The notes under the pieces are model-generated. The model saw nothing but the letters and a program-made list of their open reading frames with translations. It had not been told where the DNA came from and made no database searches. A stretch of DNA of 64,000 nucleotides from Dermacentor variabilis (lineage: Eukaryota > Arthropoda > Arachnida > Ixodida > Ixodidae). The DNA is taken from positions 265,575,815-265,639,814 of the forward strand of contig NC_134568.1 in NCBI RefSeq assembly GCF_050947875.1, in the 5' to 3' direction. The number at the start of each line of letters is the position of its first letter. The stretch's first letter is position 1. The position numbers and the translations under genes were made by a program. Positions 35,201 through 42,256 of this stretch are shown piece by piece.

Positions 35201-37356
35201 GCCTCATTTTAATAAAATAATAAAAGTTCTCACACACGCACACGCACACTATGCCGGTGTTAATGATGATGCTCTACCATTGAGCTACCGTGGTTCCCCT
35301 ACATCTAGATCTAGTTCCAGAGACTGCCAGGACTACATTTAGTACACATAAACAAGTACCCAATAAAGTAAATGCGAGGATGGCCACTGCAGTAGCTCAA
35401 TGGTAGAGCATCGCGCAAGTAATGAGGCACATGTGTGTTTGAATCCTACCAACGACAAGTTGTCTTTCTGTCCACTTGTATTTCCCTTTTCCTTATTATT
35501 TCCGCACTACAATTAAAGAGAACAGTTAATTTGCCCGATGCTCTCCCTGGCTTCATTGTCAGTTGGCTTCATGTATTGTAAAATTTAAATATCAAACATG
35601 TGTAGCATACATGCTTATATATGTTTTATTTAAAACACGTATAAGCAGCAACAAAAAATCCAGCTTGAAATATCACCTTTCAAGAAATAGGCACGAATCG
35701 TGTATTATAACATTGGTAAACTAACTTGACATGATGGTATCGCTAACGTGGGTGATATAACTTTTGGAAGCCTTGTGGGAAGTGGTGATGATAGATTCAA
35801 TGTACTTTCTCTTTTTGCTCCTCAGCAAAATAGCGGCTGCATGTTCCTCTTCTGTACAGCGTTCATGCTAGAATTGAGGAGCTGCAACCAGCAGAGCTGA
35901 GTTGGCTGTTCCCTACGTTTTCTTGCTATCCTTTCTAGCACATTCTTGTTGTGACTCAGCAGGAAATTTAACACCTTTGCTTTGCATTTGATTTTAAATA
36001 ATTCCCATGCCACTGCATATTATTGAAGCACCATTAGAAAAACTTTTTAAGAGATATTCGGAATATCATATAGTGGCAGCCCTATTCAATTATTAACTCA
36101 AATAGCATGATATTCAATTTGTCATTCAGAACTTTCAAATATATTTATATGCCCTCAATGCTAGTGATATCATAGTTCAGTGTAGCCAAAGTCTTTGAAC
36201 TGACAGAAGTTATGGTTGTAGATCTTTAAAACACTTTGGTTTTGTATCTGCAAGCAATTTCTGGGTTAGATGACAGTAATTGATTGTCATCTCTATGTAA
36301 ATGTGTAACCAAAGTCTTTAGAAGTACTGACTTATACCTTTTTGCATGACACCATTGCTAGAAAGAGGGTATATGCAAGTAATGCTTTCAACATGTCTTT
36401 CCAGAATATGGTAAAGGAGGGCCAAGCCATGCACTGCCCACAGTGTCGTGTTATTGTCATGAAAAAGTGGGGTTGTGACTGGCTCAAATGTTCCGTGTGC
36501 CAGACAGAAATCTGCTGGGTTACTAAAGGTCCGCGATGGGGTCCTCAGGTTGGTACTCAATATTTGCAGTGTTTTAATACTGTTCTGTGCCCTGAATTGT
36601 ATTGTTAAAAAGTTTGGCTGCTGTGTTATAGACGACAAGTGTGAATGAATTCAGCTTATGTATTTATGTAGCATCTGGTAAGAATATGTTACTTGGATAA
36701 AGCAAAATTTCTGTTAATTCAAGCAGACTTCAAAATTTTACTGTGCTTGTTATGTTGTTTGTGCATTTTAAGTTTACTTAATTCATTCAAGTCAAACAAG
36801 GATGTTGGTTGGTTCAAACTGTTCTCATGACAGAGGAATGCGATAAAAGATGGCTGATTAGAGACCACTCATATAGACTGACCCGTCAAAGCATGATGCA
36901 GGTGTCGATATTTGCTACTGTGAAATGGTGCCATTGACCCAGTCACTCTCACAGCGATTGGGTAGTACATATACGCACTATACTTGTCTTTGCGATGATT
37001 GTTTGGATCATTAAAAGTAGGGGAAAAATAAAGAAGGTTTCGTCCTGTCATATATTTAGTGTAATTTGCATGGGGAACTCAAATTTTATCACAAAAGATT
37101 GTGCACTTTGTTGAATACTTATTAAAAGCTGATTACAAGAGATTCATTAAATATCTAATTTCTTTGTTACTTAGTTAACACAGTTGCAGAAACTTTTCAT
37201 TGACTAAGCATCACAATCTATTATGTGGCTGGTGCTGCCTGGTGTTCAACTTCTTTATTTTGATTTTTTCACCAGGGCAAAGGAGACACTTCTGCTGGCT
37301 GCAAATGTGGAGTGAATGGAGTAAAATGCCATCCTAAGTGCAATTACTGCCACTGA
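1178..37356 (+). CDS. RBCK1: HOIL-1L/RBCK1-type RBR E3 ubiquitin ligase, 11 exons, 5' end outside window
   Basis: Eleven exons join in frame with GT-AG borders to 3870 nt, giving 1289 residues and a TGA at 37354-37356. Numbered from the first residue in the window, the order is: proline-rich and basic region (1-731); LUBAC-tethering-like helices (about 745-782); UBL (about 797-882); NZF (935-953, Cys 937, 940, 950, 953); RING1 (Cys 1061, 1064, 1079, His 1081, Cys 1084, 1087, 1102); IBR (about 1143-1192); RING2 (1226-1252, catalytic Cys 1239 in GCDW); and a C-terminal Cys cluster (1272-1288) ending in His 1289. Human HOIL-1L has the same core order and about 510 residues, so the tick protein carries several hundred extra N-terminal residues. 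In the family, HOIL-1L joins HOIP in LUBAC in the cytosol, acts in NF-kB/innate signalling and forms ester-linked ubiquitin. The core identity is very secure. The start codon and upstream exons are not in the window. Confidence 0.93.
3890..5055 (+). mobile_element. 1.1-kb dispersed repeat, copy 1, with GCGAAGCTTTC-type ends
   Basis: This block is collinear with the reverse complement of 42257-43460. Shared segments include the 'ggaatcgatgta' border near 3930, the tRNA-like SINE part at 4223-4500, the 'tttccttgccttct' segment near 4620 and the 'cacggataat' and 'gggagctc' segments near 4830-4890. The inner borders carry inverted GCGAAGCTTTC / GAAAGCTTTGC motifs near 3940 and 5040. No transposase is visible, so it looks non-autonomous. 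Confidence 0.6.
4223..4500 (-). mobile_element. tRNA-derived SINE-like segment within the 1.1-kb repeat
   Basis: Read on the minus strand it has a tRNA-like B box (GGTTCGATCCC), then the SINE body 'gcattttgatgaggtcgaaatgc', 'agatttaggtgtatgttaaa' and a 'ggcttggcaagtaaagcccca' end. This matches the tick SINE copies at 17.4 and 31.1 kb. It has a distinct 5' head (cactacggaagcgg...cacttctg) shared with 42858-43130. Confidence 0.6.
5895..6147 (+). CDS. RBCK1: RBCK1 exon: Ala/Ser/Gly-rich linker
   Basis: The acceptor is the AG at 5893-5894 (ttgttaatgcag) and the donor is GTGGGT at 6148. The exon starts in phase 0, as the preceding exon requires, and leaves one base that forms a Gly codon with the next exon. 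It encodes a basic Gly-rich stretch ([10 protein letters not shown]) and an Ala/Thr/Ser-rich linker with no recognisable fold. Assignment rests on phase agreement at both sides rather than homology. Confidence 0.72.
6758..6962 (+). CDS. RBCK1: RBCK1 exon: LUBAC-tethering-like helical segment
   Basis: The acceptor is TTTTTTAG at 6750-6757 and the donor is GTGAGT at 6963. Two bases complete the split Gly codon, and two bases (AT) carry over to form Ile with the next exon. The product contains [20 protein letters not shown] followed by [11 protein letters not shown], which resembles the helical LUBAC-tethering motif ahead of the UBL in HOIL-1L and SHARPIN. That motif pairs the two proteins and stabilises LUBAC. 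An alternative GT at 6907 breaks the phase with the next exon. Confidence 0.85.
7234..7327 (+). CDS. RBCK1: RBCK1 exon: first half of UBL domain
   Basis: The acceptor is the AG at 7232-7233 and the donor is GTTGGT at 7328. One base completes the Ile codon, then 31 codons end in phase 0. The peptide [19 protein letters not shown] followed by [12 protein letters not shown] matches the first beta strands and the start of the helix of a HOIL-1L-type ubiquitin-like domain. In mammals this domain docks on the HOIP UBA. Confidence 0.9.
8825..9485 (-). mobile_element. Internally deleted copy of the 4.4-kb foldback element
   Basis: The 8825-9100 part matches the reverse complement of 25750-26085 (for example 'gcccgaaaggcgaagcattgat', and the block around 8960 on long-range Cys-free vertebrate-unlike sequence). 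The 9290-9485 part matches the reverse complement of 21722-21920 ('caagattgagccac', 'cacacatacagcat', 'ggagtgtccatat'). The GC-rich arms and the centre of the large element are absent between them. A polypyrimidine CT tract fills about 9220-9280. The flanks carry inverted CATTTATATG at about 8789 and 9476, which may be the terminal repeats. Confidence 0.6.
10177..10205 (+). repeat. (GAAT)n microsatellite
   Basis: About seven GAAT units in tandem inside the intron between the two UBL exons. Confidence 0.85.
10660..10966 (+). CDS. RBCK1: RBCK1 exon: second half of UBL and linker
   Basis: The acceptor is TTCTGCCAG at 10651-10659, and the donor GT is at 10967-10968. It starts in phase 0 and leaves one base. 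The peptide [20 protein letters not shown], then [13 protein letters not shown] and VFLYLVSP, completes the UBL fold. An acidic linker follows, leading to the NZF. Confidence 0.9.
12430..12600 (+). mobile_element. Partial tRNA-type SINE with duplicated tail motifs on both sides
   Basis: The central part ('ggttcagtcccctggatcagaac') is the B-box end of a tRNA-like head. It is followed by the body 'caactgcaaagctttctttctgagaaacccgtatgggtttc'. An inverted version of the tail ('aaagctttgcagctgaataaaaattc') lies in front of it, so the unit is partly palindromic. Confidence 0.5.
12691..12960 (+). mobile_element. tRNA-derived SINE (second family)
   Basis: The head has a good A box (GGTTAGCTCAGATGGTAGAG) followed by a decayed anticodon and B-box region. 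The body contains 'gatgaatttttattcagctgtgaagcttt', 'gagaaacctgtatgggtttt' and 'cagtcaggtgaatg'. A related 3' fragment lies at 22860-22925. It is a retroposon and not a functional tRNA gene, because the B box is degenerate. Confidence 0.6.
13338..13585 (+). CDS. RBCK1: RBCK1 exon: NZF (RanBP2-type) zinc finger and acidic linker
   Basis: The acceptor is CTTTTAG at 13331-13337 and the donor GTAATT is at 13586. Two bases complete a Gly codon and 82 codons follow to phase 0. The finger reads [20 protein letters not shown], a W-x-C-x2-C-x9-C-x2-C zinc site. NZF domains normally carry Thr-Phe after the second Cys for ubiquitin binding; here it is Gly-Ile. The linker that follows is rich in Asp, Glu and His. 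Confidence 0.88.
13586..17262. other. Intron sequence before RING1, no gene seen
   Basis: Apart from the LINE-tail fragment at 13.9-14.2 kb, this AT-rich stretch shows no exon, RNA gene or element that I can support. Confidence 0.5.
13925..14180 (-). mobile_element. Likely 3' end of a non-LTR retrotransposon
   Basis: On the minus strand the segment ends in 'aacgagaaataaaattcaattcaattc', an AATAAA followed by short AATTC repeats, which is typical of LINE 3' tails. No coding domain remains, so the call rests on the tail form. Confidence 0.35.
17263..17375. repeat. Palindromic MITE-like hairpin
   Basis: Arms of about 45 bp (17263-17307 and 17328-17375) are near-perfect inverse complements. Both read 'ataaataaagga...ctaaag/cttaaag...gaaagacaagaacaagaa' on opposite strands, with about 20 bp of loop. 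It has no coding capacity. Confidence 0.75.
17377..17610 (+). mobile_element. tRNA-derived SINE, Ruka-like
   Basis: The head (GGTTGCTCAGTGGCTATGG as A box, GATCGAATCC as B box) is followed by 'gcatttcgatgggggtgaaatgc', 'agatttaggtgcatgttaaagaacccc' and 'ttttggcacgtaaaacccc'. A possible 10-bp duplication TTTATTTATT flanks it, but that sequence is low in complexity. It abuts the palindromic MITE. Confidence 0.75.
17611..19800. other. Intron sequence, Tigger-like end only
   Basis: The 'cagttgaacctgga...gttgaacttgag' near 17759 resembles a Tigger terminal repeat. Nothing else is recognised before the RING1 exon. Confidence 0.35.
19801..20006 (+). CDS. RBCK1: RBCK1 exon: first part of RING1
   Basis: The acceptor is CTTTTTTTTAG ending at 19800 and the donor GTATGG is at 20007. 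The exon has 68 codons plus two bases. It encodes a [12 protein letters not shown] helix, then [20 protein letters not shown] and CLHMFC, the first Cys pairs and His of RING1. In HOIL-1L this RING recruits the E2-ubiquitin conjugate. Confidence 0.93.
20085..20285 (+). mobile_element. Diverged Ruka-like SINE
   Basis: This copy lies in the short intron between the two RING1 exons. It keeps 'ggctatggtgttg', 'gcggctgcatttcattgggggcgaaatg', 'atgcctcataatcagat' and 'ttttggcac' in family order, with many substitutions. It shows that a SINE insertion in this intron is tolerated. Confidence 0.65.
20453..20564 (+). CDS. RBCK1: RBCK1 exon: second part of RING1
   Basis: The acceptor is TTTTCTTGTCAG ending at 20452 and the donor GTGAGT is at 20565. 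One base completes Arg, then 37 codons end in phase 0. The peptide includes [20 protein letters not shown] and [14 protein letters not shown], closing RING1 and matching the YSCS...EREI segment of HOIL-1L. Confidence 0.93.
22567..22692. repeat. Hairpin with about 32-bp arms beside the foldback arm
   Basis: The left arm 'gaagctcatgcttgact...aaatgacgc' and the right arm 'gcgtcattt...agtcaagcatgggcttc' are inverse complements with few mismatches. The loop holds 'gtgtgaac' and its complement 'gtgttcac', which extends the stem. Confidence 0.7.
25000..25020. repeat. Short (ACGT)n run
   Basis: ACGT units in tandem around 25000-25010 at the inner edge of the right foldback arm. Confidence 0.6.
26086..28084. 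other. Intron sequence before IBR exon, no gene seen
   Basis: AT-rich sequence with one poly(A) tract. The short open frames have no coding character. Confidence 0.5.
27661..27683 (+). repeat. Poly(A) tract
   Basis: A run of 23 A in the intron before the IBR exon. It could be an old retroposon tail, but I see no body upstream. Confidence 0.7.
28085..28363 (+). CDS. RBCK1: RBCK1 exon: in-between-RING (IBR) domain
   Basis: The acceptor is CTTTTACAG ending at 28084 and the donor GTGAGT is at 28364. Ninety-three codons run from phase 0 to phase 0. The peptide holds [19 protein letters not shown], then [20 protein letters not shown] and NCLQY, with the ordered Cys/His ligands of an IBR zinc domain. 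The exon is more GC-rich than the surrounding intron. Confidence 0.95.
28364..30036. other. Intron sequence, no gene seen
   Basis: Contains the TA repeat at 29.2 kb. A 133-codon minus-strand frame at 29264-29665 resembles no known protein. Confidence 0.45.
29197..29238. repeat. (TA)n microsatellite
   Basis: About 21 TA units in the intron after the IBR exon. Confidence 0.9.
30045..30787. mobile_element. Non-autonomous hAT-type element (MITE), 743 bp
   Basis: An exact 8-bp target duplication CAAATTAC flanks it (30037-30044 and 30788-30795). The ends are imperfect inverted repeats: TAGGGATGTTTGAATA at the left and, read inwards on the other strand, CAGGAGTGTGCAAATATTC at the right. An 8-bp duplication with CAGGG...TG-like ends is diagnostic of hAT elements. 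The interior is AT-rich with no transposase. Confidence 0.8.
31017..31305 (+). mobile_element. Ruka-like SINE with an extra 5' segment and perfect 11-bp target duplication
   Basis: TAAGTGCAAAT occurs exactly at 31006-31016 and 31306-31316. The well-preserved SINE body occupies about 31078-31305 (A box GGTTGCTCAGTGGCTATGG, B box GGGATCGAATCCC, 'ttttggcacgtaaaacccc' end). The first 60 bp (31017-31077) are not part of the SINE in other copies. The clean duplication implies a fairly young insertion. Confidence 0.78.
31964..33740 (-). mobile_element. CR1/L2-like non-LTR retrotransposon, 5'-truncated and mutated
   Basis: On the minus strand, fragments of reverse transcriptase appear in order. [14 protein letters not shown] with a following NRKQYV lies at about 33520-33640. 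[16 protein letters not shown] and YTND (where YADD is expected) lie at about 33355-33470. A C-terminal block ([38 protein letters not shown]) lies at 32770-33030. Stops and frameshifts break the frame. The 3' end near 31964 has an 'aaactgaaactgaaactg' repeat tail. It lies in the RBCK1 intron, opposite in strand to the gene. Confidence 0.8.
34030..34330 (+). mobile_element. Tigger/Tc1-like terminal remnant carrying a SINE
   Basis: The sequence 'tacagtagattcctgttaagatgaa', resumed after the SINE as 'ttcctgttatgatgaatgtggttaag', resembles the ends of pogo/Tigger elements in arthropods. No transposase is present, so the family call is weak; the SINE insertion into it is clear. Confidence 0.35.
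34056..34236 (+). mobile_element. Ruka-like SINE with internal deletion and 17-bp target duplication
   Basis: ATTCCTGTTAAGATGAA (34039-34055) is repeated with one change at 34237-34253. The SINE head and tail are present, but about 70 bp of the middle is missing near 34163, where 'aaaatgcaaaaag' joins 'tccctcactacgg'. The 3' end carries AATTC/GATTC repeats. Confidence 0.78.
34495..35215 (+). mobile_element. I-type LINE 3' part: RNase H and C-terminal remnants
   Basis: Translated pieces include [13 protein letters not shown] and [15 protein letters not shown] (an RNase H-like segment) at 34500-34600. The C-terminal block [20 protein letters not shown] and LAGCAMTLP occupies 34898-35115 and is followed by an '[10 protein letters not shown]' end. 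Stops lie between the pieces. The 3' end is about 35215, followed by a CA-rich tract. Confidence 0.7.
35262..35560. mobile_element. Old copy of the tRNA-like foldback retroposon
   Basis: A tRNA-like box A (GTAGCTCAATGGTAGAGCAT) occurs on the minus strand at about 35265-35298 and again on the plus strand at about 35390-35412, giving an inverted pair. The 3' part ('acaagttgtctttctgtccact') resembles the right arm of the family at 46.5 and 60.7 kb. It is diverged. Confidence 0.5.
35561..36404. other. Intron sequence before RING2 exon, no gene seen
   Basis: AT-rich sequence ending in the acceptor at 36403-36404. No element is identified. Confidence 0.45.
36405..36548 (+). CDS. RBCK1: RBCK1 exon: catalytic RING2 with Cys-1239
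   Basis: The acceptor is GTCTTTCCAG ending at 36404 and the donor is GTTGGT at 36549. Forty-eight codons run phase 0 to phase 0. The peptide [20 protein letters not shown] followed by [19 protein letters not shown] is a RING2 (Rcat). The Cys of GCDW aligns with the catalytic Cys-460 of human HOIL-1L, which takes ubiquitin as a thioester. Confidence 0.95.
37276..37356 (+). CDS. RBCK1: RBCK1 last coding exon: C-terminal Cys cluster and terminal His
   Basis: The acceptor is TTTTTTCACCAG ending at 37275. The exon encodes 26 residues and TGA. The end reads [18 protein letters not shown], the Cys-rich RING2 extension of HOIL-1L that holds a two-zinc Cys6 cluster. The last residue is His, as in the human protein, where the terminal His favours hydroxyl (ester) over lysine ubiquitination. 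Confidence 0.93.
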   Translation, partial: GKGDTSAGCKCGVNGVKCHPKCNYCH

Positions 37357-39177
37357 TCTGTGCACCTCGAGTGAATTGAGTGAGATGTGTATAGGTGCAT
37401 TTTTATGAATGGCAAGAAAACATTTCCTTGGTTGCTTACTTTAGCAGTATTTAGTAACAGGCCTAGTATTGTGTGTACATCAGTGAGAAAGCCATGCAAA
37501 GCATGCAAAATGTAGTGCATTAACTTTTTTTTTCACTTATGTAGTGTGTTGCCAAAGGCTTTTACCAAGGTGTCCTTACAAAAGGCTCTAGCCACTATAT
37601 GCAATACATATGAACTTGGCAGGCTTCCTAATAATTGGAAGTGTTAATACAGCTGGGCCCAGATGCAATGAACACTATCAATGCACAAAATATGTTTGCT
37701 GTGTCAGAAGTTTGTTATAGTTGGACATGCTCTTAGAATTGCCGATACAGAATTCAACAAGTTGCAGAAGAGATGTTTTATTTCCAAAATTGATGTGCAC
37801 CACATTTACTGGCAAAAATTGGTGATTGAGCTCTCTATGAATAGTTTCCACCCATCAATGCTACTCTACAATTTCGTAAACTGTCAACATGGTTGTGGGT
37901 TAAGCCCCTGGTGTGCACAGAATGCTTGAATGAGCTACAAAGCTTAAGGCAGGTGATGTCAAGATCACTGGGGCCAATCCTCTGCTTGTTGTCCCTTTCA
38001 CGGCTCGTCGAGATGCTGCCATTTTACAGTTCATCTCGTTCATTGTAACCGAACTGAGCGGACTGTTCCTCATAGACTCTTTGCAAATCATTTTGGTTGT
38101 TGGAAAACTATTTGTAGTAGCTGAAAATTCACTCTAAGTGGGATTTTTATATGTGGACTTGACTGTGTATGCAGAGACGAGACTGTGAGGCTTGAGTTTG
38201 TCTTTCATAATGCCGGAACTTGAGTGAACATTGCAGCTCCTACTATCTCTCATGGGTTGCATGGGACTGCATAATACCTTGTTATCTTCGATCTTCGAGT
38301 AGGAGGTGATTGTCAGCATTGAGAACACATGCATTCGGAGAGCTTAGATATTGTGGCACTAGCCTGCTTTGATAATTTATTGTGCGTTTGATACCACAGT
38401 TTGAAAAGATTTTAGCTGACATTATATGTGCTTCATATGGAAAAGAGAGAAAAGTTAGACTTGGCAAAAGCAGCAAGCAGTAAGTTTCTTAAAGGCCCGT
38501 AGATTTTGCTGCTAGAATAAATGTTAACATTCAGACACACAGCCTTGTATTCCCTATTGTAACTTCCAATTCATGAGTGTTGATGCTCAAAGGTTCATAG
38601 TTTATTTGTGTAATATTCTTTGAAAAGTTAATTTAATTGTGCTCAGTTGAGTGGAACAATTTCTTTTGTCACTTGAAAATTCTCTACACTTTGGTAGTAT
38701 CTGAAGCACAGACATGTTTCACACTTTCTTGCACAGTGACTTATCTCATTATTGTCTGTAGATCTCGATCACTATTTCATATGCACATCATTGCCATGAC
38801 TAAGCACCCTCACTCTTCTCTGTGTGAAGAGCTAGAAAAGCATTCATGTGCAAATATAAACATACAGTTTGTATCAGCTTTTGACATTGATGCCGGTGTC
38901 GTTGTGAAGTCTTTCAAAGCATGCTGCAAAAAAAAGGAAAGGAAAAAGTAGGCTTTATTGACTCTGATTCCCTTACCTCAACTAGGGTGAACAGCAGCCT
39001 TTACGAGTCCCTGAGGCCTCGATACACTAGGTAATTTCGTGCTGTCTTGAAAAGAACCCCCTTTGGGAAATCTTGGAGATAATTTCAGGTGACACCTGAA
39101 GAACCGTAAACTCCTGGACAATGCTAGGCACCTCCTTAACAATTTGAAGCACGCAGATTGCATATGGCTGCAGATGT
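37357..39177 (+). other. Probable RBCK1 3' UTR and downstream flank
   Basis: Non-coding AT-rich sequence with the AATAAA at 38516. A T-rich/A-rich border near 38930-38960 (aaaaaaaagg...tttattg) may be the end of an old minus-strand retroposon. Confidence 0.4.
38516..38521 (+). terminator. Candidate polyadenylation signal for the RBCK1 transcript
   Basis: AATAAA lies about 1.16 kb after the stop codon and is the first canonical hexamer I see downstream of it. The 37357-38515 stretch has no coding signal and would be 3' UTR. Use of a later hexamer (for example 41903-41908) cannot be excluded. Confidence 0.3.
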
Positions 39178-39774
39178 ATGCTTTATGTTGTGCCATCCAT
39201 TGCCAGGGAGGACATGCAAGGCAAGCCTAGTTGGTGGGCCCTCCACGATGTGGCCTTTACTGAATTTGTCTTACTCTTGGTGCATCTTTCGTGTGTGTAT
39301 TTGCTCCACAAACCTTTGAATCTCGCAGACAGCACAATCGGCACCGAGCAAATGCTGTTGGAGCTGAAGAAGAGTATGCCAGAGTGCATGTGCACCAGTG
39401 TTGCAGGCACCTTGTCTAGATCAATGCTGTGGTATGGTGCACAAGATGACCCTGAAGGAACACTTGATATTTGTTGCAAGTACAACCTTTGTCAGAAAAA
39501 TTCCAGGACTGAGCTTATAAAAGATTATTTATTCAACTTGCAGACTATAATGACTCTAGGTCTTGTGAAAGTAGTCCCCATGCCTATCTACCCACAGTTT
39601 TTACCTTTTTTGGTGGTCATGGAAGCAAGCAGGAAAAGCTTCATCCGGGATGCTCTCTCTTCACCACATGAGTCACAGCAATTTGGTTTGCTGTTTTATC
39701 TTCATGATGCTTCCCTTGCAGCGGCAATTTCACAGGGGGAACAAAAAGAAATTGCACTGCGACAGGGCATGTGA
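39178..39774 (+). CDS. Unrecognised 198-residue open frame
   Basis: An ATG-started frame runs from 39178 to a stop at 39774 after an in-frame stop at 39145. The product is rich in Leu and Ser, has a hydrophobic segment (FVLLLVHLSCVYLL, residues about 32-45) and several Cys, and resembles nothing I know. It is long for this AT-rich region, but no promoter, splice site or nearby polyadenylation signal supports it. It may be chance or part of a decayed repeat. A reverse-complemented AATAAA (TTTATTG, about 38953-38959) just upstream would suit a minus-strand transcript instead. Confidence 0.2.
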   Translation: MLYVVPSIAREDMQGKPSWWALHDVAFTEFVLLLVHLSCVYLLHKPLNLADSTIGTEQMLLELKKSMPECMCTSVAGTLSRSMLWYGAQDDPEGTLDICCKYNLCQKNSRTELIKDYLFNLQTIMTLGLVKVVPMPIYPQFLPFLVVMEASRKSFIRDALSSPHESQQFGLLFYLHDASLAAAISQGEQKEIALRQGM

Positions 39775-40001
39775 ATGAGTGGAATATGGTAGAGTAGGAA
39801 TATGTTATTTGGCCAGATATTCCTGGACTGATACAGCAGTGTGGGGCCTCGTGTTGTTGTACAAGAACCACTGTTGTGCAGATTGGCAACATATTGGGAC
39901 AGTGCTGATGAATTGCTTGGTAAAAATGTTTTGGCATGTTAATGTAAAAGTTTTGGTTTATTTCTTCGATGGCAACAGTGCAAGAGACGAGACAAGCAGG
40001 T

Positions 40002-40256
40002 AAACGAGAGCAAAGTCATATCATAAGAAGCCAATGAACACTGACACCAAGGACAACATAGGGGAAATTACTTGTGCTTAATAAATGAAATAAAGAAACA
40101 ATAAATTTATGGAAATTAAAATGGATGAAAAAACAACTTGCCGCAGGTGGGGAACGATCTCACAACCTTCGCATTCATTTCTTTATTTCATTTATTAAGC
40201 ACAAGTAATTTCCCCTATGTTGTCCTTGATGTCAGTGTTCGTTGGCTTCTTATGAT
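40002..40256 (+). mobile_element. Short tRNA-like foldback retroposon, 255 bp
   Basis: It starts AAACGAGA and ends ...GGCTTCTTATGAT. The flanks are GAGACAAGCAGGT (39989-40001) and GAGACAAGCAAGT (40257-40269), a 13-bp duplication with one change. The left arm ('aagaagccaa', 'acactgacaccaaggacaac', 'ataggggaaatta') is the inverse complement of the right arm. Only a stub of the tRNA-like centre remains. Confidence 0.72.
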
Positions 40257-40760
40257 GAGACAAGCAAGTGACACACACATACACAGAGTGCTGCTCCCAT
40301 CTGTGCTGTTCCCATAAAAGATGTTGGCTTACCAACAAGTTTGGATTAAGGCGTTTTTGGTTTATTGCTTGTCTTTCTAGCAGATATTCATAGTGTATCA
40401 AGCCTCTGTCATCAAGAAATGAGATCGACATTGTCTTTTCAATGGTTGCTGCTTCAATTTTTGAGAGGGAAGTGAACCGTGACTTTGCTATTTGGCACTT
40501 TGTCACTTTATTTGAGGGTCATACTGGTAGCACCAACTTCATCTCTGGCAGTGATGCTTTAACGAAATGTGGTATCACTTCTGGCTCTTTCCAAAAGTTC
40601 AGCAGCAAATGTTTGTCTAATTTCTTTGTTTCATCTGTCAGTGTGGTGACACTATTGTTGCATTCAGTTTCCATTTTCCTGAATTGTTGCATATTCTCTG
40701 GTGACATGCATCCCTGTTCATTTTCATCTCTTCTGATATCATGCGCACAGGAACATTGCA
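40195..40760 (-). pseudogene. Possible mariner-family transposase fragment
   Basis: On the minus strand, around 40380-40470, the peptide IEKTMSISFLDDRGLIHYEY then LLERQAINQK matches the central motif of mariner transposases (a hydrophobic strand, F-D-x-R-G and a Q-x-x-N segment). Other parts are not recognisable. Its low-coordinate end overlaps the foldback element. Confidence 0.4.
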
Positions 40761-40769
40761 ATTTTCATG

Positions 40770-42007
40770 CAGTAAGTGCCTTACTCGGGTCACTCGCAGC
40801 CGTATGCGACACTGATGGGTCGCCAGCTCTGGAAACGCCTTGCACTGAATCTCTGCCCTCCGAAACCTTTGGTGCCAGTCAGAGACACAGCTTCTATATG
40901 TCTCTATATACTTGCCAAATCACATTAAAAATCAGCCCTGGAATTTTCCTGAGAAAGGGCATCTTATCAGTTCACTTGTGCAGAGTGACTATGGTGTAGC
41001 AATAGTTGAAACCATATGATGTTCTTTCAATCTCAGATAAATCTAACTCAGTTGTCTTTTCTTTTTATGTTGTGTTCTGCAAAGCAAAGCATGATGAGCA
41101 AACACATGAACCACGACGATCAGCATATTTCTGACCTCATAACTGCTCTTTTCAGTAAAAGCCTTGATGAAACTGACGAACACATGTTGTGGGTGTACTG
41201 AAAGGAGAGGGCAGTAGCTCAAGGAGCAGCATGGAGGACATGTCAGGTGGCAGCATGAGCTGATGGCTGTAAAGGAGTGGTGTGATGATGATCAGTCATT
41301 TACTGATCTGACCATTTTTTTTTAGCATTTGAAATGACTGGTTTGTTTGAGTATGTTTCTGTGCAATGATATGTGCCTTGTATGAAGTTGTAATGTTTTA
41401 TTTGCTTTGAATATAAACATGCTTCTCTAGCAGGTCATCTTGCAGATTAAAAAAAAAAAGTTGGGTGCTAGAATTAAAGAAAACAAAAAACTTTTGCTGC
41501 TCAATAACAGCCTGTTATTGTTAAGCCGTTGTGATGGGAGGGCAGGTTGGCTGTCATATGCAGTGTGTATGTGCTTGGGATGCCAGTTTTCTGTAGTCCA
41601 CATGCACCCATGCATCTGCTTGTGTATACAAAAGTGATACATTCAGTGATGTCTTGTTGGTTCAATTTTGTTGGTTGAATGTATCATAATGTTGACAAGC
41701 TAGAGGCTCTTTATTATTTTCCAGTGCTGCAGATAAGTGTGGCCTCTTTTTAATCTATGAATTTTTTTTTTTCAGTAACACTGAAAATAGGGCGAGTTGG
41801 GCAAGACTTGTATTAGAATATTTGAGAGATGAGCATTCTTTGAAAAGTTTTTCTAGTCACTTGATTGAACTGGAAGGAAATGTTTATTATGTTGATGGAA
41901 ACAATAAAGCATTAATAATTTCAACTAAGAATATTGTAATACTTTCATGGCTGTGCACACAAACTAAGAGTTTCTAAGTCATAAGCACAGAAAAATTTTC
42001 CTGTCTA
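40770..42007. other. Intergenic sequence, no gene seen
   Basis: AT-rich sequence with an AATAAA at 41903-41908. The 185-codon plus frame at 40442-40999 overlaps the mariner-like remnant and is probably not a gene. Confidence 0.4.
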
Positions 42008-42256
42008 TGTAAGCGTTCATCATCTTCAGCCTATTTTATGTCCACTGCAGGACGACGGCCTCTCCCTACAATCTTCAAATACCCCTGTCCTGCGCCAACC
42101 GATTCTAACTTGCGCCTGCGAATTTCCTAATTTCATTACCCTACCTAGTTTTCTGCCATCCTCAACTGCGCTTCCCTTCTCTTGACACCCATTCTGTAAC
42201 TCTAATGATCCACCGGTTATCTATCCTATACATTACATGGCCTGCCCAGCTCCATT

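Noticed and set aside
40442..40999. 185-codon plus-strand frame
   Set aside because: It overlaps a minus-strand mariner-like motif and its composition looks like antisense of coding remnants.
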